Shown here in pieces: positions 43,565-55,472 of a DNA stretch of 64,000 nt (positions are counted from its first letter, which is position 1; each line of letters opens with the position of its first letter). The translations under genes were made by a program, and so were the position numbers. The stretch is taken from assembly GCA_963747005.1 (NCBI GenBank), contig CAVVDT010000008.1, positions 124,001-188,000 of the forward strand. The letters are read 5' to 3'. Source of the stretch: CAVVDT01 sp963747005 (GTDB lineage Bacteria; Pseudomonadota; Alphaproteobacteria; Rhizobiales; Aestuariivirgaceae). The notes below the pieces were generated by a model. The model searched no databases. It was not told the DNA's origin and saw only the letters and a list, made by a program, of their open reading frames with translations.

Positions 43565-45154
43565 ATGTCCATGTCTCCTCCCATCCGGCGCGCCCTGATA
43601 TCGGTTTCCGACAAGCAGGGGCTTGAAGATCTCGCCCGCCGTCTCGCTGGCCTCGGTGTCGAGATCGTCTCGACCGGCGGCACTGCCAGGGCCATCGCCG
43701 CCGCCCGCATCGCCGTACGCGATGTGTCGGAACTCACCGGCTTTCCCGAGATCATGGACGGCCGGGTCAAGACACTGCATCCCAAGGTGCATGGCGGCCT
43801 TCTGGCGGTGCGCGGCGACACCAGCCACCAACTGGCGCAACGCCAGCACGACATCGTCGATATCGACCTGCTGGTGGTCAATCTCTACCCCTTCGAGGCA
43901 ACGCTGGCGGCAGGCGGCAGCTACGATGACCTGATTGAGAACATCGACATCGGGGGACCGGCCATGACCCGGGCCGCCGCCAAGAACCATGTGGCCGTGA
44001 CGGTGATCGTCGATCCGGAGGACTACGGGCCAGTGCTGGCCGAGATGGAATCGGTTGGCAGTGCAACCACACCTGAAACCCGCCGCCGGCTTGCCGCCAA
44101 GGCCTTTGCCCGCACGGCCGCCTATGATGCCGAAGTCAGCACCTGGCTGCTGGCCCAGACCAACCAGACGGCCCCGCGCTATCGCGCCTTCGGTGGACGG
44201 CTCGCCCAGACCCTGCGCTACGGCGAGAACCCGCATCAATGGGGGGCGTTCTATACCGCCGGTGCCGGCGTCCAGGGTGTCGCCACGGCGCGCCAGGTAC
44301 AGGGCAAGGAGCTTTCCTACAACAACATCAACGACACCGATGCCGCCTTTGAATGCGTCGCCGAATTCGATCCCGCCACGTCGGCGGCCTGCGTGATCGT
44401 CAAGCACGCCAATCCGTGCGGCGTGGCGGTCGGCGCGAGCCTCGTTGAGGCCTACGAGCGGGCGCTCGCCTGCGATCCGGTTAGCGCTTTCGGCGGCATC
44501 GTCGCCCTCAACCGGCCGCTCGATGCCTCATCGGCGCGCGACATCGCCAAGATCTTCACCGAGGTCATCATCGCGCCCGGCGCCGATGAAGAGGCCATGG
44601 ACATCATCGCCACCAAGAAGAATCTGCGGCTGCTGCTGACCGGGGGCCTGCCCGATGCCCGGCGGCAAGGCGTGCAGGTCAAATCGGTGAGCGGCGGGCT
44701 TTTGGTGCAATCGCGCGACGCCGGAGCCGTCGACGATCTCGACCTGAAAGTGGTTACCAGGCGACCACCGAGCCAGACCGAGTTTGCCGATCTCAGGTTC
44801 GCCTTCCGGGTCGCCAAGCATGTGAAATCCAACGCCATCGTCTATGCCCGCGCCGGCGCCACCGTCGGGATCGGCGCCGGTCAGATGTCGCGGATCGATT
44901 CCAGCCGGATCGCAGCGCAGAAATCGGCCGATGCGGCAGTCGCCGCCGGCATGCCGGAGCCCATGACGAAGGGATCGGTGGTGGCGTCCGATGCCTTCTT
45001 CCCGTTTGCCGACGGCCTCTTGAAGGCGGTCGAAGCCGGGGCGACGGCGGTGATACAGCCGGGCGGCTCATTGCGCGATGACGAAGTGATCCGCGCCGCC
45101 GACGAGGCCGGCATCGCCATGGTTTTCACTGGCATGCGGCATTTCCGCCACTAA
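43565..45154 (+). CDS. purH: Bifunctional AICAR transformylase / IMP cyclohydrolase
   Basis: A 529-residue PurH that carries out the last two steps of purine synthesis. The N-terminal MGS-like cyclohydrolase domain begins RRALISVSDKQGLEDLA and includes MDGRVKTLHPKVHGG. The transformylase domain has LRYGENPHQ and the catalytic VKHANPCGVA (Lys-His). Length and motif order are standard. It follows the heparinase-like gene by 95 bases. Confidence 0.96.
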   Translation: MSMSPPIRRALISVSDKQGLEDLARRLAGLGVEIVSTGGTARAIAAARIAVRDVSELTGFPEIMDGRVKTLHPKVHGGLLAVRGDTSHQLAQRQHDIVDIDLLVVNLYPFEATLAAGGSYDDLIENIDIGGPAMTRAAAKNHVAVTVIVDPEDYGPVLAEMESVGSATTPETRRRLAAKAFARTAAYDAEVSTWLLAQTNQTAPRYRAFGGRLAQTLRYGENPHQWGAFYTAGAGVQGVATARQVQGKELSYNNINDTDAAFECVAEFDPATSAACVIVKHANPCGVAVGASLVEAYERALACDPVSAFGGIVALNRPLDASSARDIAKIFTEVIIAPGADEEAMDIIATKKNLRLLLTGGLPDARRQGVQVKSVSGGLLVQSRDAGAVDDLDLKVVTRRPPSQTEFADLRFAFRVAKHVKSNAIVYARAGATVGIGAGQMSRIDSSRIAAQKSADAAVAAGMPEPMTKGSVVASDAFFPFADGLLKAVEAGATAVIQPGGSLRDDEVIRAADEAGIAMVFTGMRHFRH

Positions 45155-45188
45155 AATCGCACTTTTCTTGCAGAGGAAGCTTGCCGTC

Positions 45189-45509
45189 ATGATCGTCACC
45201 ACGACAAATGCCATCGAGGGTCATCGCGTTGTCGAGTACAAGGGGATTGTCGCCGGCGAGGCCATTCTGGGCGCCAATCTGTTCCGCGATCTCTTCGCGT
45301 CCATTCGCGATATCGTCGGCGGCAGGGCCGGTGCCTACGAAAAGGTGCTCGGCGATGCCCGCGAGACGGCGATAGCGGAAATGACCGACAAGGCCGCCCG
45401 CCTCGGCGCCAACGCGGTCATCGGCGTCGATATCGACTATGAGACCGTCGGCCACAATGGCTCGATGCTGATGGTCACGGCAGCCGGAACCGCCGCCGTC
45501 ATCGAATAG
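45189..45509 (+). CDS. YbjQ/UPF0145 family protein
   Basis: A 106-residue conserved protein starting MIVTTTNAIEG, with VEYKGIVAGEAILGANL and GANAVIGVDIDYETVG, which identify the YbjQ family. The family is thought to form ring-shaped pentamers; its role is unknown. The ATG at 45189 follows AGAGGAAG at about ten bases; a TTG at 45168 is in frame but less likely. It lies 34 bases after purH and converges with gdh. Confidence 0.88.
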   Translation: MIVTTTNAIEGHRVVEYKGIVAGEAILGANLFRDLFASIRDIVGGRAGAYEKVLGDARETAIAEMTDKAARLGANAVIGVDIDYETVGHNGSMLMVTAAGTAAVIE

Positions 45510-45519
45510 CAAACAAAGC

Positions 45520-48500
45520 CTACACCGCCAGTTCGGCAAGCTGGCCGGCCGCGATAGTCAGCCGCGCAAGGCCGGAAGAGTGATCGGCGGTAAATTCATC
45601 GATGCCGGCACGGATCCGCCCCACCGCGGCCGCTCGCCGGTCCGCCCAGCCCTTCCAGTCGGCCCCATCCTTGGCACTGCCCGCGAACACTGACGAGACG
45701 ATGGCACGATGGGTCTGGAACACTGAATCGATGACGCGACTGACAGCCAGCCGCTCAAAGAAGTCGGCTCCCTCGATGGCGCTGGCCTGCACGACCAGTC
45801 GGTCGACGCCCAGATCGATGGTCGATTCGAAGAACGCCCGCGCCACGGCAGCGATGGGTCGGCCGGTGCGGCTGGCGACGTAAATGATGTCGGGGCCACG
45901 CTGCACATAGCTCAACTGCGCCAGCCGCTCGGCGCCGGCAGTCGCAACGCCGGCTTCGGTGAGAACGCGGGTACGATCGGCGACCCGTTCGGCCGCGACC
46001 GGCGGCAGCGCCTTGTGCAAGGTTTCGCGCAATTCGGCGATGCCGTCGCGATAGCGGGTAACCTGCTTGGTCAGATTGTCGGTCACCGGTTCATTGCGCA
46101 GGAACCAGGCGGTGGCGCGCCGCAGCAACGTCTGCAGATCGAGGTAGAGTTCGGTTTGCAACTTGCCGGAAATGACCGAATCCTGGGCATCGACAATGTC
46201 GTTGAGGGCCATGAAGTCGAAGGCATCGCGGGCCAGAACGAAGGCGCGGGTGATCGCCGAGGTATCGCGGCCGCTCTCTTCGGCCAGACGCGAGACGAAG
46301 CTGGGGCCGCCGCGGTTGATCATGGAATTGGCGAGCCGCGTGGCGATGATCTCATGGCGCAGCTTGTGGCCCGAAATTTCAGCGGCATATTTCTTTTGCA
46401 TCTGCGGCGGGAAGTAGCGGAACAGTTCCGATTCCAGATAAGGTTCGTCGGTCACGCCGCTCTGCATCAGATGATCGAAGAGATCGATCTTGGCGTAGGC
46501 CATGAGGACGGCCAGCTCCGGTCGCACCAGGGCCTTGCCCTGCGCTTCGCGCTCGGCAAGCAGGGTATCGTCCGGTAGCGCTTCGAGGCGGCGATGCAGC
46601 AGGCCGTCTGCCTCCAGCGCCCGCATCAGGCGGGCATTGTAGCCGAACTCGGCCTGGCTGCGCTTTTCCGACATGGTGAGGCACAAGGTCTGCTGATAAT
46701 TGTTACGCAGCACGATCCCTGCCACCTCGCCGGTCATGGCGGCCAGCAGCTTGTTGCGGGCCGGCCGCTTCAGAGTGCCGGCGGCCTCGGCCGCGCCAAG
46801 CGCGATCTTGAGGTTGACCTCCACGTCGGACGAATTCACGCCAGCGGAGTTGTCGACCGCATCGGTGTTGATGCGCCCGCCGTGCTGTGCGAACTCGATG
46901 CGGGCGCGTTGGGTGAGGCCGAGATTGGCGCCTTCCCCCACAACCTTGGCGCCGAGTTCGCGGGCGGTGATGCGCAACACATCGTTGGCGCGATCGCCAA
47001 CGTCCGGATTGGTCTCGCTCGATGCCCTCACATAGGTGCCGATGCCGCCGAACCACAGGAGGTCGACTTTCGACTTGAGCAGGGCGGTGATCACTTCAGC
47101 TGGCGTGGCGGCGGCCGAATTGATCCCGGTCAGCTTCTTGATCTGCGGGGTGAGCGTGATCGACTTGAGCTGGCGCGAGAATATGCCGCCGCCGTCCGAG
47201 ATGAGGGACTTGTTGTAATCCTGCCAGCTCGATCGCGGCAGGGCAAACAGGCGCTCGCGCTCGGCAAAGCCGGCCGCGGCATCTGGGTCCGGATCGATCA
47301 GGATGTCGCGGTGGTCGAAGGCGGCGAGCAGGCGGGTGTGCCGTGACAGCAGCATGCCGTTGCCGAACACATCGCCCGACATGTCGCCCACCCCGATGAC
47401 GGTGAAAGGGCTCGACTGGATGTCGATATCCATCTCGCGGAAGTGGCGCTTGACCGCCTCCCAGCCGCCGCGCGCGGTGATGCCCATCTTCTTGTGGTCG
47501 TAACCGGCCGAGCCGCCCGAGGCAAAGGCGTCGTCCAGCCAGAACCCGTGATCCTGCGACAGGCCGTTGGCGGTATCGGAAAAGGTGGCCGTGCCCTTGT
47601 CGGCCGCGACCACCAGATAGGGATCATCGGCATCGTGACGGACCACGTCGCGCGGCGCCACCACCTTGCCGTCGATCACATTGTCGGTCAGATCGAGGAG
47701 CGCCGATACGAACAACTTGTAGACGCGTGTTCCTTCCGCGAAGATCTCTTCGCGGCTACCGCCCTGCGGCAGGCGTTTGGGCACAAAGCCGCCTTTGGCG
47801 CCAACCGGCACGATGACCGCGTTCTTGACGTTCTGCGCCTTGGCGAGACCCAAAACCTCGGTGCGGAAATCCTCCGGCCGGTCAGACCACCGCAAACCCC
47901 CGCGGGCGATCTTGCCGCCGCGCAGATGCACGCCCTCCACATCAGGGGCATAGACGAAGATTTCCGCGAACGGCCGCGGCTCCGGCAGGTCGTCGATTTC
48001 GGCGCTGTCGATCTTGAAGGCGATGGTGGGTGCCTTTGCGCCATCGGCGGTGGGCTGGAAATAATTCGTCCGGGTGATGGAGCGGACCAGATTGAGCAGC
48101 CGCCGGATGATACGGTCCTCATCCAGGCTCGGCACCTCGGCAAGGGCCTCAACAATGGCCCGTGACAGCTTGCGCACGCTGGGCTTGCGCGCGTCCTTGC
48201 CCAGTGGTGCGCCGCCAGCGGTCATCCGCGCGGTATCGAAGCGCTGGTAGAACAGATCGACAAGCTGGCAGGCAATGTCCCCGTGACGCACCAGCGTCGT
48301 GGCAACATAGTCGGGCGTGTAGGCGATGCCAGCCTGGCGCAGATAGCGCGCCATGGCCCTGAGCAGCGCCACGTCGCGCCACTCCATGCTTTGCTTGAGG
48401 ACAAGGCTGTTGAAACGGTCGTTTTCGGCCTTGCCGGTCCACACCGCCAGGAAGCACAGCTCGAGCTTGTCGCGCTCCGCTGAGACATCGAATTCGGCAC

Positions 48501-50337
48501 CGTCCGCCGTTGCGAGCATGACTTCGTGAACGAAGACAGTGCGGCGCTTGCCGTCGATGAGGGGAGAAACGGTGAAGGTGCTCTCCTCGATGGCCAGCAG
48601 GCCCATGTTCTCCAGGATCGGCAACCGCCCGGAAAGCGGAATGGCATCATCGTAATGATAGAGCTTCAGCCGGCAGGTATTTCCGGCGTCGGCCGCGACA
48701 CGATAGAACTCCACCGCCACCGCACCCTCGGCCCCGAGGGTGGCGATCTCGCGAATGTCCTGCAGCGATGCACCTGGCGTGAAGGCGGACTGATAGGCGA
48801 CGGAAAAAGCGCCGCGATAGCTTTGCTCCATGGCAGCGGCGGTCTCCGCCGGCATGGCGGCGGCAATGGTTTCTGCCAGCCGGTCGTCCCAGTTGCGCAC
48901 GATCTCGACGATACGTGCCTCGAGTTCGGCCATGTCGGGATCGGCGGCCCTGCCCGGCTGGCGGGTGATGATGAAATGCACCCTGACCATCGCGCCTTCG
49001 TCGAAAAACGGCGAGAAGGAGGTGACCTGGCCGCCGAAGGCCTGCGCCAGTTCATCGCCTACCTTGAGGCGTACATCGGTATTGAAGCGGTCGCGCGGGA
49101 TGAAGACATAGGCCGAGACGAAGCGGTCGAAACGGTCTCGGCGCACGAAGGCGCGGGTGCGCGGGCGTTCCTCCAGTTGCAGGATGCCGCGCGCCATCTC
49201 GCCCAGGCGCTCGATCTCGATCTGGAACAGCTCGTCGCGGGGAAAATTTTCCAGCACGTTGAGCAGTCCCTTGCCGGAATGGCTGCTGGAACTGAAACCG
49301 CTGTTGGCCACGACACTGGCAATCTTGCGGCGGATCAGCGGGATCTCACGCGGCGAACGCGTGTAGACACTCGATGTGAACAGACCAACGAGACGCAGTT
49401 CGCCGCTCAGTTCGCCGCTGGCGTCGAACAGCTTGATACCCACATAGTCCATCATCACGCGGCGGTGCACATTGGAGCGGCTGTCGGCCTTGGTAATGAT
49501 GAGTGGAGCCGGCTGCAGCAGGAAGGCGCGGATTTCCGGTGTCATCGACACCATGGTCCGGCCGCGCCGCAGGACATGGGCATCCGGGTTGCGCAAGATG
49601 CCAAGGCCAGTCTCATCGAGCGGCTTCAACTCGCCTTTCTCCGCCCCGCCCTCGAAGGCATATTCCCGCACCCCCAGGAGGGTGAAATGATTGTCGCTCA
49701 GCCATTGCAGGAACGATATCGACTCGGTCAGTTCCTCGACCGGCACCGGAGGCGGAGCGCTCTGGTAATCCGCGATGGACTGGCGCAGGCGGGCGACCAT
49801 GGCATGCCAGTCGAGGACCGCCATGCGCACATCGGCCAGCACCCGGCCGATTTCTTCTTCCAGTTGGCCGCGCCGTGCTTCTTCGATGCTGCCCGCCAGA
49901 TGCACGTGAATGAAACTTTCGTGGATGAACCCGTCACCGTCGCGACGCTCTGCCGAGAGTTCGGCGAGAGCGCCCGAGGCCTGGCGCTTCAGCGACAGGA
50001 TCGGATGCAGGACAAGGCGAATCTCGCAACCTTTTTCGGCCAGCAGCAAAAGTATCGAATCGACCAGGAAGGGCATGTCGTCATTGATAATCTCGACGAT
50101 GGTGACCCCTGCCTCCGACGGCACCAGCCTGATCTTCGGCCGGCCGGGCTTGCGCTCTTTCAGGAAGGCAAGGCCCGCCGTGGCGAAATTCGCCAGGTCC
50201 TGGTCGGAATAGACGGCAATGTCGTCGGGGACGGCGGCCGCAAAAAGCTGGGCCGCGAGGTTGCGGGCATCAGGTTTCGACTTGAGCAGTGCCAGAACGG
50301 ATTCTTGCCTGGCAACGGGCCGGGTCGGCTTGTTCAT
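45520..50337 (-). CDS. gdh: NAD-specific glutamate dehydrogenase, large type
   Basis: A 1605-residue NAD-glutamate dehydrogenase of the 180-kDa class. The N-terminal half holds ACT-like regulatory regions (for example EAGVTIVEIINDDMPFLVDS); the catalytic core in the middle includes HLRGGKIARGGLRWSDR, VPVGAKGGFVPKRLP and GVGDMSGDVFGNGMLL, followed by a C-terminal domain ending in GQLAELAV. The enzyme mainly deaminates glutamate to alpha-ketoglutarate. Length and motifs fit alphaproteobacterial members. A long open frame on the opposite strand (48526-50340) is a composition artefact. Confidence 0.95.
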   Translation of the reverse strand: MNKPTRPVARQESVLALLKSKPDARNLAAQLFAAAVPDDIAVYSDQDLANFATAGLAFLKERKPGRPKIRLVPSEAGVTIVEIINDDMPFLVDSILLLLAEKGCEIRLVLHPILSLKRQASGALAELSAERRDGDGFIHESFIHVHLAGSIEEARRGQLEEEIGRVLADVRMAVLDWHAMVARLRQSIADYQSAPPPVPVEELTESISFLQWLSDNHFTLLGVREYAFEGGAEKGELKPLDETGLGILRNPDAHVLRRGRTMVSMTPEIRAFLLQPAPLIITKADSRSNVHRRVMMDYVGIKLFDASGELSGELRLVGLFTSSVYTRSPREIPLIRRKIASVVANSGFSSSSHSGKGLLNVLENFPRDELFQIEIERLGEMARGILQLEERPRTRAFVRRDRFDRFVSAYVFIPRDRFNTDVRLKVGDELAQAFGGQVTSFSPFFDEGAMVRVHFIITRQPGRAADPDMAELEARIVEIVRNWDDRLAETIAAAMPAETAAAMEQSYRGAFSVAYQSAFTPGASLQDIREIATLGAEGAVAVEFYRVAADAGNTCRLKLYHYDDAIPLSGRLPILENMGLLAIEESTFTVSPLIDGKRRTVFVHEVMLATADGAEFDVSAERDKLELCFLAVWTGKAENDRFNSLVLKQSMEWRDVALLRAMARYLRQAGIAYTPDYVATTLVRHGDIACQLVDLFYQRFDTARMTAGGAPLGKDARKPSVRKLSRAIVEALAEVPSLDEDRIIRRLLNLVRSITRTNYFQPTADGAKAPTIAFKIDSAEIDDLPEPRPFAEIFVYAPDVEGVHLRGGKIARGGLRWSDRPEDFRTEVLGLAKAQNVKNAVIVPVGAKGGFVPKRLPQGGSREEIFAEGTRVYKLFVSALLDLTDNVIDGKVVAPRDVVRHDADDPYLVVAADKGTATFSDTANGLSQDHGFWLDDAFASGGSAGYDHKKMGITARGGWEAVKRHFREMDIDIQSSPFTVIGVGDMSGDVFGNGMLLSRHTRLLAAFDHRDILIDPDPDAAAGFAERERLFALPRSSWQDYNKSLISDGGGIFSRQLKSITLTPQIKKLTGINSAAATPAEVITALLKSKVDLLWFGGIGTYVRASSETNPDVGDRANDVLRITARELGAKVVGEGANLGLTQRARIEFAQHGGRINTDAVDNSAGVNSSDVEVNLKIALGAAEAAGTLKRPARNKLLAAMTGEVAGIVLRNNYQQTLCLTMSEKRSQAEFGYNARLMRALEADGLLHRRLEALPDDTLLAEREAQGKALVRPELAVLMAYAKIDLFDHLMQSGVTDEPYLESELFRYFPPQMQKKYAAEISGHKLRHEIIATRLANSMINRGGPSFVSRLAEESGRDTSAITRAFVLARDAFDFMALNDIVDAQDSVISGKLQTELYLDLQTLLRRATAWFLRNEPVTDNLTKQVTRYRDGIAELRETLHKALPPVAAERVADRTRVLTEAGVATAGAERLAQLSYVQRGPDIIYVASRTGRPIAAVARAFFESTIDLGVDRLVVQASAIEGADFFERLAVSRVIDSVFQTHRAIVSSVFAGSAKDGADWKGWADRRAAAVGRIRAGIDEFTADHSSGLARLTIAAGQLAELAV

Positions 50338-50412
50338 TGATTTGTTTCCTTAGCTCTGCCCGGATCGATCGAACCTCTTTGCGAGTCGACAATCCTTGCA
50401 TTCCTCCCCACG

Positions 50413-50438
50413 CCGGCCGCGGGGAAAAGGGCGGCCGG
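50413..50438 (-). terminator. Hairpin between the L,D-transpeptidase gene and gdh
   Basis: CCGGCCGC and GCGGCCGG pair perfectly around a ten-base loop rich in G and A. It lies 57 bases beyond the transpeptidase stop and 76 bases before gdh on the same strand. There is no U-tract. It could end the upstream transcript or structure the gdh leader. Confidence 0.45.
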
Positions 50439-50494
50439 ATTGCGGACATCATAGGATCATTTGGCACCAGAGGCCAACTGTCGGTTGATGCAAT

Positions 50495-51088
50495 TTAGAG
50501 GACAAAAACCTTGGCGCCGATCTTGGCCCGATTGTAGAGATCGATGACCTCCGGGTTGATCAGGCGGATGCAGCCGCTCGATACCGCCTGACCGATGGTC
50601 TCCGGCGCGTTGGTGCCGTGAATGCGATAAAGCGTGTCGCGATTGCCCTCATAGAGATAGAGCGCGCGGGCACCGAGCGGATTGTCGGGACCGCCCGGCA
50701 TGACGTCCGGCAGGCGGCGCCCGTATTCGCGCAATTCGCGTTGGATCATCTCCTCGGGGGGATGCCACTCGGGCCATTCCCGCTTGTTGCCGACGTGTGC
50801 CGTGCCCGACCACGCAAATCCCTGGCGTCCGACCCCGATCCCGTATTCGATGACCCGGGTGGCGTTCAGCACAAAGAACAGCCTGCGGCTCGGTGTATCG
50901 ACAATGATGGTGCCGGGCGGTTCGTTGGTGCGGTAATCGATAATCCGCTTGCCGCCGTAGCGGCCGTAATAGGTGCGCTTGGCGAGCACCGACGAAAGAT
51001 TGTAGCGCAGGGCCCTGGTTTCGGCGTGCACCGGGGATCCCAGGCTGACCGACGCGGCCAGGGTTATGAGCAGGTTGCGGCGATTCAT
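50495..51088 (-). CDS. L,D-transpeptidase (YkuD/ErfK family), exported
   Basis: A 197-residue cell-wall enzyme. The ATG at 51088 gives a proper signal peptide (MNRRNLLITLAASVSLGSPVHA); the frame reaches an earlier ATG at 51127 that would bury it. The YkuD catalytic motif is YRIHGTN...SSGCIRLINPE, with the nucleophile Cys in SSGC. Such enzymes form 3-3 crosslinks in peptidoglycan or anchor lipoproteins or outer-membrane proteins, the latter common in Hyphomicrobiales. Confidence 0.9.
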   Translation of the reverse strand: MNRRNLLITLAASVSLGSPVHAETRALRYNLSSVLAKRTYYGRYGGKRIIDYRTNEPPGTIIVDTPSRRLFFVLNATRVIEYGIGVGRQGFAWSGTAHVGNKREWPEWHPPEEMIQRELREYGRRLPDVMPGGPDNPLGARALYLYEGNRDTLYRIHGTNAPETIGQAVSSGCIRLINPEVIDLYNRAKIGAKVFVL

Positions 51089-51228
51089 GGCTGTTCTTGG
51101 ATCATTGGATGTGAAATCGCGGCTCATCGTGAGCCGGCTCCAATATGACCCCGAATTGATAAGAGCAGGTTTACGGCATCGCTCCTTGTGCGGCCGGTCA
51201 AGACGCTGCGGAGCCCCCTGCGAGCGTC

Positions 51229-51253
51229 CGCCGGACCCGATCGGGGTCCGGCG
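51229..51253 (-). terminator. Terminator-like hairpin downstream of acsA
   Basis: CGCCGGACCC and GGGTCCGGCG form a perfect 10-bp stem with a five-base loop, 18 bases after the acsA stop. No U-tract follows, so it is a weak intrinsic terminator at best or a 3' stabilising structure. Confidence 0.55.
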
Positions 51254-51270
51254 CTGCCCGATGTTTTCGA

Positions 51271-53223
<1,953 letters not shown>

Positions 53224-53364
53224 AGATCAGCAGCCTCCCCTCTAGCACCGGATGGCGATTGTTTGAACCGGGCCGGATTATGGCGACAGCATCGCTCATC
53301 TGCAATGCGTCAAGAGTCCAACTCGGTCACGGGCATGACAATAGCGGGCGCCGGCGCCTGAGGC

Positions 53365-53778
53365 CTACGCCCCGAAGGCCCCCAACACGGCGCCTTGAAC
53401 CAGCAGGACACCGAGCCAGTGGCCGGTGTCGATCGCGGTGAGCGCCCAGCTTGCCCGCTGGAAGCGATGGTTGACGAGGGTGGTGGTGAGAATGAAGCCG
53501 ACCCACAACGCCAGCGCCGCGATGAGCCCGGTCCTGACATCGACGGTCCCCAGATGGCCGAGGAGGCCGGCCAACATCCACGCCATCACCAGTTGCGCCA
53601 GCGCCGAAAAGCTCATGGCCTCGACCGGGTGCCTGCCGCCCGGCAGAAGGTCTTCGCGGGTCTTGCCCAGCGCCGCCATCCAACGCTTGCCGAGTGCCGC
53701 ATACCAGGCAAAGCCGAAGGCGAACCCGGCGATAGCCGCCACCACGACGGCGATATAACTGATACCGGCAAAGGACAT
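53365..53778 (-). CDS. DUF1761 family membrane protein
   Basis: A 137-residue membrane protein with four hydrophobic helices, beginning MSFAGISYIAVVVAAIAGFAFGFAWYAALG, the typical DUF1761 opening. Function is unknown. The ATG at 53778 is chosen for the GGAGGGG seven bases upstream. It follows the divergent DUF1203 gene on the other side. Confidence 0.82.
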   Translation of the reverse strand: MSFAGISYIAVVVAAIAGFAFGFAWYAALGKRWMAALGKTREDLLPGGRHPVEAMSFSALAQLVMAWMLAGLLGHLGTVDVRTGLIAALALWVGFILTTTLVNHRFQRASWALTAIDTGHWLGVLLVQGAVLGAFGA

Positions 53779-53905
53779 GAGGCAGCCCCTCCATGAGCTA
53801 ACCGGAATTTGCACCCTACGGTGCTGCAGCGCAAGAATCGGGTGGGCGCGATGCCACCAGCCGGTGCAGGGTACACCAGCCTGTTTTCAACCGATGGTGA
53901 AGCCC

Positions 53906-54415
53906 ATGTCCGTCCAGTTCATTGCCCTGCCCAGCGACCAAGTCCGCGCCCTGCAGGCGGGAGCCCCCGACAGCAACGGCCAGACGCCGGAGCGCCACAT
54001 ATCCGACGGCGATGGCGTGCCGTGCCGGCACTGCCTTACCGACGTGGCAAAGGGTGAGGCTTACCTCATTCTCGCCCACCGGCCGTTCGACACAGTGCAG
54101 CCCTATGCCGAGCAGGGCCCGATATTCATCCACGCCGATCACTGCCCGACCTTCGGAACGCAACCCCGTCTGCCCCCGGTTCTGGCGGCACGACGCAAGA
54201 TGTTGATCCGCGGCTATGGCAGCGATGATCGCATCGTCTATGGCACCGGCAAGATCGTGGGGACAGCGGCCATCATCGCAGAGGCCGAAAAGATGTTCGA
54301 CAACGCGACTGTCGCCTATATCCATGTGCGTTCGGCGAGCAACAACTGCTACCAGTGCCGCATCGAGCGTGACCGCTTCGTCAGTCTTTCAGACACCACA
54401 CCGCCGAACGCTTGA
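53906..54415 (+). CDS. DUF1203 family protein
   Basis: A 169-residue protein beginning MSVQFIALPSDQVRALQAG, with PCRHCLTDVAKGEAYLILAHRPF and GPIFIHADHCP, the DUF1203 pattern with conserved Cys and His. Function is unknown. Another in-frame ATG at 53894 is possible. The last 35 bases overlap the convergent methyltransferase gene. Confidence 0.72.
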   Translation: MSVQFIALPSDQVRALQAGAPDSNGQTPERHISDGDGVPCRHCLTDVAKGEAYLILAHRPFDTVQPYAEQGPIFIHADHCPTFGTQPRLPPVLAARRKMLIRGYGSDDRIVYGTGKIVGTAAIIAEAEKMFDNATVAYIHVRSASNNCYQCRIERDRFVSLSDTTPPNA

Positions 54416-55037
54416 TCTCGGCATCTTCGAGGTCGCGGGTCACCGGCACCTGATAGGCGGCCACCTGATCGAGCCGCGCCAGGGGCAGGTAGCTGCGGCC
54501 GGGATCGCCGATGAGAATGGCCGGGCGCTCGCCCGCTGCAGCGAGCCACGCCATGAGGCGTTCGGCCAGGTCTCGCTCGTAGAACAGGTCGCCTACCAGG
54601 ATGCAAGCCGCGGGCGGCGCGGGACGAGCAAGTAGGTCATCGCTGGTTACAGTGACCATAACCTCGTTGAGGTTGGCATTGAGGCCGATGGCGACCACGG
54701 CGAAGGGGTCGATGTCCGCCGCCAGCACGCGGGCAGCGCCGGCCCGCATGGCGGCAATGGCGACAAGGCCGGAGCCGGAGGCGAGATCGATGACGTCGCG
54801 GCCCCGGACGATTTCCGGGTGGTCGAGAATGTAGCGGGCAAGCGCCTGCCCTCCGGCCCACGCAAAGGCCCAGAAGGGCGGCGGCAGGCCGATCTCGCCC
54901 AGTTCTTCCTCGGTCTTTTCCCAAAGAGGAACCGACTCGGCTGCCAGATGCAGGCGGATTTCGCTCACCAGCGGCGGCGACAGGATTTTGGTGTTGGCGC
55001 GGATAAAGCCGTCGAGGTCGCCGGCGGCAGGGCTCAT
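54381..55037 (-). CDS. Class I SAM methyltransferase, ETF-beta lysine methyltransferase-like
   Basis: A 218-residue methyltransferase. The SAM motif I is VIDLASGSGLVAIAA, then VLAADIDPFAV, and motif IV is ILVGDLFYERDLAERL. The N-terminal LPPPFWAFAWAGGQALARYIL matches the bacterial homologues of ETFBKMT, which trimethylate the electron-transfer flavoprotein beta subunit. The start overlaps the EVE gene stop (ATGA). The substrate assignment is by resemblance only. Confidence 0.82.
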   Translation of the reverse strand: MSPAAGDLDGFIRANTKILSPPLVSEIRLHLAAESVPLWEKTEEELGEIGLPPPFWAFAWAGGQALARYILDHPEIVRGRDVIDLASGSGLVAIAAMRAGAARVLAADIDPFAVVAIGLNANLNEVMVTVTSDDLLARPAPPAACILVGDLFYERDLAERLMAWLAAAGERPAILIGDPGRSYLPLARLDQVAAYQVPVTRDLEDAEIKRSAVWCLKD

Positions 55038-55468
55038 GGCGCGCGCGGCGGATCGGCGAGGCCGCCCATGTGGCAAATCTCCAGCCATTCGTCCTCGGCG
55101 ACGGGCTGCACCGACAGCCGGCTGTTGTTCACCAGTACCATCTTCGCAAGGGCCGCGTTCGCCTTGATGTCCTTCATGCCAACCGGCTTCGGCATGTCGC
55201 GTGCAGCCTTGATGTCCACGCAGTCCCAGCGCGGATCATCCGTCGTCTTGTCGGGATGGGAAAGGGCGGAAACCTCGACGATGCCGACGATCTCCAACCC
55301 CTGGTTGGAATGGTAGAAAAAGCCGAGATCGCCCAGGCGCATGGCCCGCATGTTGTTGCGCGCCTGATAGTTTCTGACGCCTTCCCACGGCTCACCTGTG
55401 GCACCGCGTTCCTTTTGCTGGTCCCACGACCAGGTGGCCGGTTCCGATTTGAACAACCAGTAGGCCAT
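55034..55468 (-). CDS. EVE domain protein
   Basis: A 144-residue single EVE domain, beginning MAYWLFKSEPATWSWDQ, with GVRNYQARNNMRAMRLGDLGFFYHSN. EVE domains are PUA-related and bind modified bases. The neighbours yciI, gpsA and tsaD point to a conserved housekeeping block. AAGGGTGAG precedes the ATG. Confidence 0.92.
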   Translation of the reverse strand: MAYWLFKSEPATWSWDQQKERGATGEPWEGVRNYQARNNMRAMRLGDLGFFYHSNQGLEIVGIVEVSALSHPDKTTDDPRWDCVDIKAARDMPKPVGMKDIKANAALAKMVLVNNSRLSVQPVAEDEWLEICHMGGLADPPRAP

Positions 55469-55472
55469 GACC

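Noticed and set aside
48526..50340. A 604-residue open frame on the plus strand opposite gdh
   Set aside because: It is antisense to a clear, full-length NAD-glutamate dehydrogenase and has no recognisable motif; such frames are expected in GC-rich DNA with strong third-position bias.
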